From the NCBI GenBank assembly GCA_917880885.1, contig OU862919.1, positions 55,031,058 to 55,095,057 on the forward strand: DNA of 64,000 bases, in the 5' to 3' direction. The stretch comes from Limnephilus marmoratus (lineage: Eukaryota; Arthropoda; Insecta; Trichoptera; Limnephilidae). The stretch's first letter is position 1. Each line of letters begins with the position of its first letter. Of this stretch, positions 42,406-55,084 are shown piece after piece. Below the pieces are notes generated by a model, which saw nothing but the letters and a program-made list of their open reading frames with translations, was not told the DNA's origin and searched no databases. The translations under genes and the position numbers were made by a program.

Positions 42406-44812
42406 AATTGTCGAAGTGAAACCTAATTCTCTCGAAGACAGCTTTGTGGAAAGTATCCTCCATTTACAGTGCCCCAGTCTATGTGCAACGAATTAAACAT
42501 AAAATACCGTCTCCAAAGAGAACTAGACCATTCATCGCCAATTATAAAGCATGGGACTCTACTAGGTTATGGGGACAGATTTGATCTCCTTTCAGGTTCA
42601 TTATTGAATCAAAATACGATATACATAAAGTTTAATTGGTTAACAGTTTGTATTTAAAGATCTAAGTGACACGAACATGGATTTATGCTCAAATTATAAG
42701 TTCAAAGTTGAAATGGACTCACCCTTGACCGTCCGATTAAGAGATAACTAGCTAATTCTAACTTGAATCGATGAAGTTTGGTTCTCCAGCAGATTCGTCC
42801 GTCCGGTCGGCACCGTTGATTGTCCGCTCAGGGAGCCGCGTTCCCACCATCGTCTCTTAAGAATGTACAGGAAGTACAAGGAGTGACGCACGTAGGTCAA
42901 GTCAGGTTCAGTGGCCGGGGGCCGTACATCAAGCCAGAACCGGCGGATTATGGTTACGAGGCCGGGACATTAGGCGAGATCCGGCGGATTTTAGTTACAA
43001 GACCGGGACATTTGGCGAGATACTGCCAGGATTATGGATTCAGGTGCTTCCAAAACTGCATCAAATACAGCGGACCCTTCCGCGGGTCAACTCAGCTCCG
43101 TGACTAGCCCGGTTGGCTAATCTTCACCACTTTCGACCTTTTTCGAACGAGGTGATTATTATACCCAGCAATGGATTACGTAAAACAAATAATGACTTTA
43201 ATGTGTCACTTAAGAGCGCTGCCGGTCGCTGCGAACATTTATGAATAGGTATTTTAAAAAATCTCTTTTATTTCACTCTCTGACAGTAGTCAGAATCGCG
43301 CTATAGATGTGTGAGTGAATGCAGGCCTTGTGTGTGTGGGCTACGCGCTTCACCCGTGTCGAATTATTATTTCTGCCGACCACGCATGTTCCAATCTGCA
43401 AATGTGTAGAGACAAGACCGCTCGCAGGGGCGTCCTATTGTAAGCGTCCTATGAATATGCTATTATAGCTACTTATCGTTGTTGCGCGCACAAAATATCC
43501 TGTGGGTATTCTAGAATATTAGGATACATAATAAAAAAAAACCGAAAAAAAAAAATTGGGGACCCATATTTTTATTTATTTTCATTAATTGTAGAGTTAT
43601 TTTTGATACCATGTTTGGGTGAAAACAAGTGGGCTTAATATACATTTTTTTATTAAAACCGACAATTTTTTCTTAAATTTTGCATTCAGGATTTTTGTGC
43701 GCACTTTTTATGCACATATGATATTTTGTGTAGCAAACGTAGGAAAGGCAACTTGACCTTTCTCATAGGACCCATATCCCTCAGGCCTCGGGCATATTTT
43801 TTCATAAGGTCGAAATATTTCCGCTTTGCAATAAAATCCAAATAAATGGAATATTTCTGATAGTATCCGAAAACTAAAAATTGTTTTTGAAAGGCGATGA
43901 AATACGCTTTTAAATTTTGAAATCCGAAATAAACCTTTGCTTTTCGAATATAAAAATTTTGAACGCACACATAATTTTTTTTAAAATGACTCATCTTACG
44001 TTTTTTCTAACTAAAATTACTGATAACGAAAAAAATAAAAACACGTACATATTTATTACACAAATGTATTGTTAACATTTCCGTCACCTCACTTTTTTAT
44101 TGTTTCATGTAAAAATAATTAATAGATACAAAATTCCATAAGTTTCATAAACTTTGGTTTTATAAAGGTGTACAATTCCATTATTTTGTGGTTAACTTTT
44201 GAATTTGAATATAAAGTTTGATATTTTCTCTTTCTCTTTCGAACACCGTTTAAAACTTATTTCTCAACATAATAGTAAGGGAGACACAAGATCGATATGA
44301 GTTGTTCCCAAAGCTAACAAATAGCCGAGGGGGGGGGGGGGGGGGGGGGTTAAATTTGGATTTGTGACCAAAACACCCAAATAAATTGAAAATGTATTTT
44401 TTTAGCAAAAGGTAGAGAAAATATCTTGTGCTGATAAATATGTTTTATTTTATTTATTTTTGTTTCAAATTACGAAATATTGGTCTCAAAAAAATGAATT
44501 TCGTATGATTTTGGATGCAACTTAATTTTTTGGTAATTTTTTGACAGTTAAATAGAAATATTAAAAAAATATTTTTGCTTTACCTACTGAGTTAATATTG
44601 AAGAAAATATATATATTTTAATATTTAATATAGATGTATAATTGTACAGTGGAGTTATATAAATTACATATGGTGTGTACATACATAGGATACGGTTACA
44701 TACTAAAATATTGTGCACTTGGGAGAAATTCGAAAAATCTAAATAAAATAGAGGTGAATATAGATTAATAATAAATAGAAAGAATGAGAAAAACAGGTAA
44801 TTATTTAGTTAA
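42406..44812. other. mixed spacer, no convincing gene
   Basis: A GC-richer part (42780-43140) has a 95-residue open frame that includes duplicated CCGGCGGATT..TTACGAGGCCGGGACATT..GGCGAGAT units; its GHLARYC string loosely recalls a gag zinc knuckle, but cysteines are missing. Positions 43680-44000 have short overlapping frames of no known kind. A G-run of about 20 lies at 44331-44350. Confidence 0.35.
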
Positions 44813-45590
44813 TTATTCCTGATGAAGTTTGAGTTTCAGTTTATTGATGTCTTTGGTTTTTTTTATTTCAATGGGAAGGTTGTTGAAAAACTTTATTCCT
44901 AAATAGATGTAATTGTTTTGCATTAGTTTGGTATTAAATTTTGGTATTTTGATGTTATCTTCATATCTTTTTGATTTTAGTTTAAAATTTATTGATGATA
45001 TTATCTTTGTAAATTTGGGTAATTGCATTTTTCTTGAAGATATTCTCTACTCGAGGCACCGTGAAATCTGCGAAAAGCGTTTCTGTTGGATAAGTGGAGG
45101 GTTTCTTTAGGATTTTTTTAATTTATTTATTTATTGTTTCTTTACACTGTAGGTAAAAATGTATACAATACAATTTGTTACCTCACTAGGACAAGCCTGT
45201 GTTGAGGTTAACAATAATTATACAAGTTAACAAAATAACACAAAATTATACAGATTTTGAAAGAACAATATTGTTGTATTTCTTACAGATTGAGATTATG
45301 GGTACCCAGTACCCACTAAACTGATGGCGCTAGGTAGTACATTAATGTAGACTTTTAGGGTGACCATAGTTTTGAGATCTGATTCAAAATAAAATAAAGT
45401 ATTTTTTTGTTTTGTTTTTTAAGATTAAGTTGTAAATTATTAGGATTACTTTAATGATTAGTTTCTGGATTACTTTGATCGGGGTTAGAATATTGTTGTA
45501 TGACCCCCCCCCCCCCCCATGCAATAATTCCATATTGAATTAATGACTGGATTAGTGCATAGTATACTCTTTTTAGATTGTTGAGATTAT
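44813..45590 (-). mobile_element. LINE fragment
   Basis: Minus-strand pieces: LKRVYYALIQSLIQYGIIAWGG at 45510-45580 and, after gaps, IYLGIKFFNNLPIEIK at 44840-44920. These match the C-terminal region of the LINE at 41310-42400. A C-run of about 16 interrupts it near 45505. Confidence 0.7.
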
Positions 45591-45606
45591 TATTATTTTT
45601 TTATAT

Positions 45607-45680
45607 GAGCTCCACACAGGAGGCCCTGAGGAAAATAATTTCTCTGAGGGCCTAGGTCATCTTTGGGGATGCTGTGTGTA
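45607..45680 (+). repeat. dispersed repeat family A, head only
   Basis: Only the first 75 bp of the family: GAGCTCCACACAGGAGGCCC to GGGATGCTGTGTG. Confidence 0.85.
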
Positions 45681-46767
45681 TATTATTAAAAAAACATTTC
45701 TTTGGGTAATTTTAATTTATGTGCGACAAATTTGAGTTAAAAAAATAATACGAATTCTTGCACACAAAAAGACTTTTTTTCTCATTTTAATTTTATAATT
45801 TATATTTTTTTTATATTTCTGTAGTATATAGGGATTTAATTTTATAATTTTATATTTTTTTATATTTCTGTAGTATATGTAGTATATTTTTTTAAATAAT
45901 TACCATTAATTACAAGTAATGGTCAGAGTTGCCTCTAAAATGATTAAAAAGATGAATTTTTGAAAAATGGGATATATTTGTCAGATTATTTAGGAAACCG
46001 TGGTGAATCAAATGGTGTAAACAAAAAAAAATTTGGTCGAAAACCTCACATGGGATATTTTGTGAATGCAACGACGATATTTTCTCAAGAGTTTTGAGAA
46101 TAAATATATATATATTTTTTTTTTTATACGTTATTAATTTATCAAAAAAAACATTCTTGCATCTATTTATTATATACTTGATGTGGAAAATAACATAGTT
46201 ACTATATTAAGCCAAATAATGTATATGCGGATATACAATTGGATATATGCATAATAATAATTATACCATAATAAAAAGTCATACAGCTTCATATGTGCTA
46301 GAGCTACAAAACTACACTACTTGGATGTTTTTGACCACAAATGTTTAAAAAACTGGCGTAAAAGTACTAATGACGTGTAAGCCCATAGAAGGGTTCTCGA
46401 GAAACACAGAAATGCATTGATTGAAATTGCACAAACGAATTGGTTATGGCGACCCAGCTTGAAATGCTGCAAATGGGTCCAATCTTTGTGGCGTCATTTT
46501 TAGTTAAATAAGAACAAATAACTTTGTAAAAACAGCTTTATGTAATCAATATTATCAACATATTTCGAAAACGGAGTATTCTCTTCGTCAGGATAAGATT
46601 AATATTAAAAGACAAACAAGTATAGGCATATGAGAATTATAGACAAAATATTAAAGGGAGAGATGATTAATTACTTAAAAATATCACAAAATGCAATTAT
46701 ACATATAAAATGAAATATAAAAATTATTTTTAAGTTAAATACCCTTATAGTATAGCAAAGTCATTGG
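45681..46767. other. AT-rich spacer
   Basis: Contains a short duplication of TTTATAATTT..TTTCTGTAGTATAT near 45785-45890. No gene. Confidence 0.4.
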
Positions 46768-47084
46768 AGAAGCTGTGTAGAGGATATTTTTAATGAAAGG
46801 AAGGAGAGGAATTTCTGGGTAGGTAAAAGTATGAAATGATGGTGGAGAGAGTCCGGCTGTAGAGATCAAAAGATCTCCCACTTCCAGTTTCTCCCAATCC
46901 GGCCCGCCACGCAGTAAGTGGACAAAATCATCCGCCACCAAAACCCATGCAGACCTTACCCGTGAACCCGGGAACCCATGCTCAGTCACCAAACATAGCG
47001 GACCACTTGGGGTGACCAAGTGGCGGGGGTGTTGGTATCCAATAAATGGTTCCCGGGGCGATGGTACCTATAACGCCTCCCAAA
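46768..47084 (+). repeat. dispersed repeat family A, 5'-truncated copy
   Basis: Starts within the AAGCTGTGTAGAGG region and runs to GGTACCTATAACGCCTCCCA. It lacks the leading stem-loop. Confidence 0.85.
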
Positions 47085-47866
47085 TTAAAAATTTATTATA
47101 GTACTTGACATAAACAATTTTAATTTTGCACAATTTTAGTATGAAAGCTCGGTCAGTATTGGTATACCGCGATGAGTCACTGAACAGAAAAAAAAACGAA
47201 TAAAAAATATCGATTACTCGGGCAAGGACAACACTAGTCTACCGATAAAATTCGTTACATCACTACTTCGCTTTATATGTATTTGTCAACACCCTCGTTC
47301 CCCGGCCCCCCCAGGAGAACTGAGCGAAAGGGACACCTGCACGTCGGGCCGAAAATACCTAAATAAAATCTTCGAAATCGATGTTTTGTATTCCCCATTT
47401 TTCTTCTCCAAAACTGGACCGATTTTAAATTTTTTTTTCACTAACTGTATTAAAAGAAAATATTCTATGTCGGTACGTTTTGCTTTTTTTCAAAATACAT
47501 TGTTTAGTTTGTATACTGAACGTTTTTTGACGGCGTTTAAATTAGGCAATTTTATTCATTTTTGGAAGGTCTTAACTTCTATAAGAAGTAAATTATCAAA
47601 AAAAGCAAAACGTACCGACACGCTAGTGGTCAATATCTATATTATGTAAAAAAAAATTTTGCTCTAGGGTCAAAATCCAGAGAGATAAACGGGGAATACG
47701 TTTGTATGGAAAAACGCAGCTAGTATTTCCTCTTAAGGCATCATGCCCTACTGACGTATTCTTCAGAAACTACCGATTACATTGATTTAAGTTTTAAATC
47801 TTCGACCGTCGAAACGAGAGACGTTTGCCCGTGTCGTCTCCGTTTGAAGAGTAAGAAGTAAGAATG
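47085..47866. other. spacer
   Basis: No gene recognised. TTTTGCTTTTTT and AAAAAAGCAAAACGTACCGAC form an inverted pair near 47470-47490 and 47596-47620. Confidence 0.35.
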
Positions 47867-48690
47867 ATGCCAGAGCTCACCTGCCAATACCGAACATAAC
47901 AAAAAAAGAATTTTTCAATTTGGTGCAGTCTTTCGGAAGTTACACGCGTACACATTTTTATACAAATTTCATAATGCCAGAGCTCACCAGTAGTTTTATA
48001 CAAAACCTTGTCCTTACAATAACGAACACAACAAAAAAAGAATTATCCAATTTGGTGCAGTCGTTAGGAAGTGATGTGCGTAAATACATTTCGGCAATTT
48101 ATTCTTATACAAATTTCATAATGCCAGAGCTCACAAGTAGTTTTATACAAAACCTTGTCCTTACAATAACGAACACAACAAAAGAAGAATTATCCGAATT
48201 GGTGCAGTCGTTCGGAAGTGATGTGCGTACATACATTTTGGCAATTTATTCTTATGTACATATTTTATAATGCCAGAGCTCACCAGTAGTTTTGTACAAA
48301 ACCTCGTCCTTACAATAAAGAACACAACCAAAAAATTATTACCAAATTTAGTGCAGTCGTTCGAAAGTTATGCGCATATATACATTTCGGCAATTCATTT
48401 TTATACAAATTTCATAATGACACAGCTCATCAGTAGATTTATACAAACCTTGTCCTAACAGTAACGAACACATCAAAAAAAGAATTATCCAATTCGATGA
48501 ATTCGTTCGAAAGTTATGCGCGTATACACATTTCGGCAATTCATTTTTATACAAATTTCACACTGCCAGAGCTCACCAGTAGATTTATACAAATCTTGTC
48601 CTAATAGTAACGAACGCAATAAAAAATAATTATCCAATTCGATGCATTCGTTCGGAAGTTATGCGCGTACGTACGGGATTCATTTAATAA
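47867..48690. repeat. tandem array, period 147 bp, about 5.5 units
   Basis: ATGCCAGAGCTCAC-like words occur at 47867, 47974, 48121, 48270, 48417 and 48563, giving spacings of about 107, 147, 149, 147 and 146. Each unit contains TATACAAATTTCATAATGCC, AACAATAACGAACACAAC-like and GTGCAGTCGTTCGGAAGT words. Units diverge towards the right. Open frames across it arise because 147 is divisible by three. Confidence 0.9.
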
Positions 48691-48974
48691 TAATAATAAA
48701 ATAACCTACCTACTACATCATTTGCAGACATAAAATTATCGGCAAACTATTTTCTCAGGTTCCATGACGGTTTTTTTGTTAAACCGACTGCACGTATAGT
48801 ATGTCGTATTTTGTATTGCCGCATGCTTCTTCGGAGAGTCGAAATTATTGTTAGAAAAAATATTTTTACAGCGGATTTTCACTAAAGATGCCTTCAGATA
48901 TAAGTACATCGACTTTGGTTGTACGGCCGTATATCCTCTTTAGATACTTACCTGTAGAAAAAATCTTCTAAAGG

Positions 48975-49110
48975 ATCAGGCCGGATCAATTTTCGCCGGA
49001 TCAAATGTCCGCCGGATCAAGTGTCAGCCGGATCAAATGTCGGCCGGATCAAATGTCAGCCTGATTAAATGTCGCCGGACCAAATGTCGCCGGACCAAAT
49101 GTCGGGTCAC
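48975..49110. repeat. minisatellite, unit about 17-19 bp
   Basis: About seven units of GGATCAAATGTCNGCC type, drifting to GGACCAAATGTCGCC at the right. Confidence 0.85.
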
Positions 49111-49954
49111 CATTTTCTCAACGCAGGCAAGACCGTCCCATAAATATCACCAAAACACCTTTAATCCAAGGCTGAAAATCGATTCCCGCCTTCTTTTATA
49201 TTTTCCATACAAAACATGAGAGCGGTAGGGCCTCAATTATTTAGTCGGCATTGCTTAAATTATCCGTAGTTCCAGAATTCAATGTTGCAAAGTTCGTAAA
49301 AATTTAGAAAATTAAAATATACCAGCCGATTTTACAGGCTGGAAACAATTTGCACCGTCGATGAAATTGAATTTTTCGCAAATGTCAAATATAATTGTAA
49401 AGTTTGATGCAACATTGTGAAACATTTTAAATGGAAAGCTACACATGTTAATATTTTAACACTAGAAAGACCGGAGCCTTCATTTTGACGGCAGTCCGAA
49501 GTAAAATGACGACATAATGCTTAATAATTGTTGTATTGGTGTGATTTTTTTTCACATTTCATGATTTACGGTTTAACAACTATGGTGAAAAAAACAGGTA
49601 CGTGTCTTAATTACTTTTTGAGATATATTGACTTATACCTACAAAGACCGCCGCCGTCAATGTGACGGTTTGGGCCATAATGCTCAGTTTGTTTACAACC
49701 TTCTTTACCCAAGTTAACAACATACCCATTCCTCCTCGTTTATGATAGTACTATTGTGTTTGTTTCTTTCTTTCGGTGTCGTGTATCATTCGAACTAGAT
49801 CTGTATTTTGATTGGTCACTGTCACATAATTTACAAAAATACGCAAAAAATATATCTCTCGCCCAAATTTATTTTATTGCTTGTTGGAGAAGGACAGAGT
49901 ATACAAAAACCAGAGTTGATCGAGCTGCGTTTGCTTCTGAAGAACTGACAGAAT

Positions 49955-50370
49955 CATTTATTGGATAACCAACACGTCTGCCATAGGTCACCCCAAGAGG
50001 TTTGCTCTGTTTTGTGACTTAGCAGGGGTGCCCGGGTTCATGGGGTTAGGTTTGTCCGGATCTTGGCAGCGGATGCGTCTGCCAAACAACTGCGTGGCAG
50101 GCCAGTTCAGCAGGGGATGGTTTAGGGTGATCTTTTGACCTCGCCATCAGGAGTCGCAGAAAATTGCCTTGCACCGCAGTGGTGGGGACAGATTCATACG
50201 TCTGCCACTCTTGAACACACTGAACCCCAGTTTCCCACCCACCTCTCACCTCATTGCCTTCCCAGAACCTATTCTTCTTCCTTTCCCTATAGGTACCCTC
50301 CATACAGCATCCCAAAAGATGACAAATGCCCTGAGGGGAATTATTTTCCTTAAGGCTTTTTTGTGGAGCT
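49955..50370 (-). repeat. dispersed repeat family A copy, inside the piggyBac-type element
   Basis: Inverse orientation from CATTTATTGGATAACC to TTTGTGGAGCT. It has an extra middle section with GATTCATACGTCTGCCACTC. It faces the copy at 50601. Confidence 0.85.
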
Positions 50371-50600
50371 AATGTAAACGAAAAAGAAAAGAAACCGGAA
50401 AATAAAACTCTGAAAGACGACAGTGCCAAATTAATAAAAAATATAGGTAATAAAAACCAAATAAATGACACGTGTGATAATTGTAAGAGACCCGTTTTCG
50501 GAGAGTGCATTCGATTTTATAAAAAACGTAACAATTCGATATTGTTCAAACATAACGCATGCTTGTATTAAAATTACAGCATTTTGCACTCACATGTTTT

Positions 50601-51061
50601 TTCCAGGAAGCCCAGAGGAAAAAACCCTCAGGGCCTATGTCATCTTTGGGGATGCTGTGTGCATTTATGTGTGCATTGGTGTTTTTAGGGAAAGGAAGGT
50701 GAGGAAGATCTCGGAAGGAAAAAAGTGTGAGAGATAAATAGGTAAAATTCGTAAATGTATCCAGGAGTGACGGACAAATGAATCCATACCTCCCACTGTG
50801 GTGCAAGGCGACAGAACGAGAAAGGTCCTGCTGGAGAGGATAAGATAAGTGTCTCCCTCAACAAGTGTCTCCCGACCCGGTCCACTACGCAGTAGGTGGG
50901 CAAACGTATTCCCCACCTAGACTCAGACAAACCTCACCCAATGAACCCGGACACCCCTGCTAAGTCACTAAACGTAGCGAACCACTTGGAGTCCTATGGC
51001 AGAGGTGTCGGTTATGCAATAAATGGTTCCCGGGGCAGCGGTACCCATATCCGCCTCCCAA
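50601..51061 (+). repeat. dispersed repeat family A copy, inside the piggyBac-type element
   Basis: Forward orientation, the longest copy (about 460 bp). Head altered (TTCCAGGAAGCCCAGAGG), tail complete to CCGCCTCCCAATTTG. Confidence 0.85.
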
Positions 51062-51142
51062 TTTGAAAAAAGTTATCAGCCGTCAAAGTGACGGTCGTGG
51101 TCTTTATAGGTATGGAGCAGTACCCGGTCTTTCTAGTGTTAA

Positions 51143-51709
51143 AAGTTTGCAAAATTTTTTTTCTTAATATTTTTTTTTAAAACATTTCCGCCAAAAGGTG
51201 TTTTTTCGCTGCAATCTACGATCCCGCAAAACGCGTTTAAAATGTCAATTTTTCTCCGAAAAGCCTTATAATAAATAAGAATGAATTTCAAGAATTTTTA
51301 CTTTGTATGGGAAATTGACACGCAAGATTTCCAGGATATTCCATTATCAGTTGGATATTTTTTGATTGGCGAACCTGGCGGCAGGAAATATGACTGAGGT
51401 CGTCGGTGAGAGATTTAATTAGGGGTTCTAGATTTAGCCCCCGGGTGCGCTGTTTATTCCGCATCCGTGTTTCGATTAAAATTTGGAAACTAAAAGTGAG
51501 TTCTCTATCTAGCGATAATGATCTCTGCGGTCGGTCAAACTCGAGGAGCGGAAAGGTTGTTTTGGCGAACCATCATTTGCTTAAAGCACTTCGTGCGAAA
51601 GTGAACCTTAAGGTGGTTGTAACATAAAGGGCAGAATGGTCGTTTTTCGCATCAAGGAAAAAGTGAGCTGTCCGCAAAAGTGAACAGTGTCCCAGCGGAG
51701 CCAATATCT
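51143..51709. other. spacer
   Basis: No gene recognised. Confidence 0.35.
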
Positions 51710-51800
51710 TTTCTGATTTTTCTGTCTCCAGATTTTCGATTGAGTTTCGCTAATATTGTCTTCATTTAATTAAATGTTATAATTTGAAATTTTACTCATA
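51710..51800. repeat. single-arm copy of the 29652-29798 palindrome
   Basis: TTTTCTGATTTTTCTGTCTC and CAGATTTTCGATTGAGTTTC plus the flanking ATTTTACTCATAA match the right arm and outer flank at 29738-29835. Confidence 0.75.
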
Positions 51801-52327
51801 AAATTGATACGAGCATGAAGAGTGATCCAAAACCCCGTCACTAAAAAAAACGCAAAAGGAATCAGTCACGGCTCGAATCGAGCTACCCAGTGTAGTCTAG
51901 GTACTTTCGTACGGTGGTTACACGAATCCATTTTTTTTAACGCACCAGAATTCGAATTGAATTGTTTTGTTTGATTTTTCTTTTTTGACTGATAGGAGTT
52001 TTTTCAAAAGCGTCATGTGAGACTGTAAAAAAACATTGATAAATTTACGACTAGACGGCGCCGCATGCCACTACACTTTTAATAGGCATATATTTAAAAA
52101 AATAAACTACCCTAAACTTAATTACCACAAGAACCATCTGTTTCAGTCGAGAACGGCGGAAAAACGTGCATTTAAATTTATATTCGTAAAAACTTTTATT
52201 CACGTAATTTTCCGTTTTGACGCCGACGCCATACTGAATCTTGTCCATAGAAACCACATAGTGACGTATATCAGTAATGCCAACCATACAAAACAAATTC
52301 ATAGTAAAATAATTTGCACACATTGAA

Positions 52328-52652
52328 GAAAGTGCCCCCTTTATAATGCCTACTCGCGTCAAGGCGAGAAAAACATCCCAGTTTTCAAGTAGTTTAGCGG
52401 CTACGCTAGGTTTGTGTAATATGGTTTGTGATACAAAAGAAAGTGCCCCTTTATAACGCCTACTCGTGTCAAGGCAAGAAAAACATCCCAGTTTTCAAGT
52501 AGTTTAGCGCCTACGCTAGGTTTGTGTAACATGGTTTGTGATACAAAAGAAAGTGCTCCTTTATAACGCCTACTCGCGTCAAGGCAAGAAAACATCCCAG
52601 GTTTCAAGTAGTTTAGCGGCTACACTAGGTTTGTGAAACATGGTTTGTGATT
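52328..52652. repeat. three-copy tandem repeat, period 110-111 bp
   Basis: Units start GAAAGTGC at 52328, 52439 and 52549. Each carries CGCCTACTCGCGTCAAGGC-like and CAAGTAGTTTAGCG words. Confidence 0.9.
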
Positions 52653-52890
52653 CTGGCGTACAATCTCACAAGACGAAAGCTAATTTTAATTTTACGTAAT
52701 CGAAATTTAGAATGAAATATTTTCCACTTCCCCCAATGCAAATAGTTGCCTTTTAATGTAATTAAGGTGAATCAAAAGGTTTTTTTTTTAAAGTGCATAT
52801 TAACCGTTGCCAGCGATCTCCAAAAATTACCGTGATTTTTGCCGTATAGCAATCTTTTTTTAATATGTATTATGAAAATTTGTCCTAACT

Positions 52891-53303
52891 GTAACCGATG
52901 TTTTTTGCGGTAGCTAAGTTTAAAATTAGTGTACTTTCCAAAATCTGTGCCTATTAAAAGTGCGGCGGCTTATCCACAAATTATTTTGAAAATTTGTACG
53001 GTAACTTTAGTTAGTACCTTCCTAGAATATGTTTGATTTTTGCCATATAGCAATCTTTTTTTAATATATATCGATTGGTACCCTGGAAATAGTGGAAGTT
53101 GTTCAGAATGCAAAATAAAGTAATACGAAACGTCAGCCGTAACGAGAAATTACGTACAAAATTTGGTGTTTATGAAATGTAAATTTAAATGCATATTTTT
53201 CCACCGGTCCTGACTGAAACCGATGTTTTTTGCGGTAACTAAGTTTAAAAATAGTGTACTTTCCAAAATCTGTGCCTATTTAAAGTGCGGCGGCTTATCG
53301 TAA
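52891..53303. repeat. spaced direct duplication
   Basis: ACCGATGTTTTTTGCGGTA through GTGCGGCGGCTTATC occurs at 52891-52975 and again at 53218-53301. TATAGCAATCTTTTTTTAAT also occurs twice (52845, 53042). Confidence 0.8.
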
Positions 53304-55084
53304 ATTTAATAAATCATTAACTGATATTCTGTGTAACTTGTAAAATAAACTATCGTACCGAGATACTTGAATTTTGTTTCTGAGCCCACTAAATTGATAC
53401 TCGACCCTATCAATGTTTAAAAAAAAATTAAAAACAAATATCTGTATTGTTTTATGTTAGTTATCAATAAAAATGAGCTCTAAATATGTTTGGATATATA
53501 AAGTAATGGAGAAATTTTGTGATTGTAAACATATGTGGTGCACTAATAAAGTGAGTGGCGTTGAAAGGCAACACATTATATTGGACTATTTTTGTAAGAT
53601 ACTGTAATACTTCGTGAAAAGAAAAAGCAAAGGGAATCAAAAGGTTAAACTGGTACTCTAATTGCATATAAAACCTAATAATTCATCGATATACGAGACA
53701 GAGTCCAAACTTGACCGTGAAGCCCATTAAGGGGACATAGTTTTCTGGAATTAAATGAAAACATGGACAAAGATCTAATTCATTTGATTACGGAATTACG
53801 AAAAAACACAATAATCCTTTCTTTATTATTTTCCAATTTGAGAGGCGGGAATGGGTACCGTCGGCCCTGGAACCATTTATTGGATTACCAACACCTCTGT
53901 GATTGGTCACCCCGAGTTGTTCGCTACGCTTGGTGACTAAAAATTACTTTACTTAAATAAAATAAAGAGAAAAGTTTTTTAGCGTCACTAGAATTTGAAC
54001 TCCGGATTAATTTGGTTCACAACGATTTTTCTAGCTACTGACTGAGGTGTCTCTGCCACTTTAATATCCATTTTCGTCTATTACTAATAGTGTTTGAATG
54101 TGTAGCTATCAATATTGTTTAGGGTTATTAGTTTCAAGGGAGATGTATAAACATAAATATTTTCACGAAATCAATAAAAACCACAATATCATGTAATAAA
54201 AAAACTTCCTCAGCATTTGGTCAAACTTTCCAAAACAAATAAGGGTAAATTTGTTTTCCATAGTAATAGCAGCTCAAAACCACCTCCCGCGGATAATCTT
54301 AGTTAGATCATCTTAGGTTTCATTGATTTTGCATAATAATGCACCGCATGTTAATAAATATTTTGAGAAAGAACTTTAAATTTTTAGGTCATCATCTTCC
54401 AAATAAATCCACCATTACTACCTGATATCATTCGAGATTTCTTTGAATCATTAAATATTCTTGGCTTACAGTGGGAAAAAATGTGTTTATTCAATGACCA
54501 ATACATCTATATGTTATCATCACAGTATCACGTATCGTTTTGATGATAAATTCTCATAGATCTCATATCTTTTAATAAAATCTTTTAATTAGTATGTTCA
54601 TATCTGGTTGAAAAATAATTGAACTTTACGACTTTTAACCGTCAACAATTTGGTTATGTAGCACAATATTTATACGGTATGTCCCAAAAGCCAACGTTAT
54701 CCCTTGTAGGGCTGATAAGCCATCTCATGATGGACCAGAATATCATAGTGTGATTTTAGTAAAATGTTAATTTGTAAAATGTTAATTTTAATAAAATTTT
54801 GAAATATTGGTACTTTTATAAATTTTGTGAAATCGAGATCTAAGATTTGTTTTTCGAGTGCCGCCTTACAAAAACTATAGGTATTCTAAGATCTATTTTT
54901 TATCATGAATTCCTGAATAGCCCTGCTATTGAACACAGTCCAAAATAAAATTAACAGTGCCTGTACCTTTGGAAAACCCTATTCATAGGTAACTTCTTTT
55001 TTTTAGCTTCGACTCATCGTACCGTTAAAAAAATGTACCACGCTAATCTTGCAAGTTATCAAAAATTATTTGGTGCAGTTTTTT
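53304..55084. other. AT-rich spacer
   Basis: Apart from a family A fragment at 53835-53939, nothing recognised. Confidence 0.4.
53835..53939 (-). repeat. dispersed repeat family A, tail only
   Basis: Only the last 105 bp of the family, inverse orientation: GAGGCGGGAATGGGTACCG to GCTACGCTTGGTGACT. Confidence 0.85.

Larger units (their letters stand above)
49460..51138. mobile_element. piggyBac-type non-autonomous element, TTAA-flanked
   Basis: The left end is CACTAGAAAGACCGG and the right end is its inverse, each bounded by TTAA (49456-49459 and 51139-51142). Subterminal GCCGTCAATGTGACGG and GCCGTCAAAGTGACGG lie inside both ends, next to CAAAGACC and GGTCTTT. The TTAA target and CNCTAGAAAGA-like ends are piggyBac features. 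No transposase. Two family A repeats fill the middle. Confidence 0.85.

Noticed and set aside
42820..43107. 95-residue frame with GHLARYC
   Set aside because: A zinc knuckle was considered, but the cysteine pattern is incomplete and the stretch is an internal duplication.
43686..43994. Overlapping 102- and 86-residue minus-strand frames
   Set aside because: Two frames over the same AT-rich DNA, no motif, no splice context.
44331..44350. G-run of about 20 and, at 45503, a C-run of about 16
   Set aside because: Long homopolymers may be sequencing or assembly artefacts; no function inferred.
47920..48270. 116-residue open frame with a repeated MPELTSSFIQNLVL motif
   Set aside because: It is the translation of a 147-bp tandem array. 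The frame is kept only because the unit is divisible by three, and it breaks at the 149-bp unit.
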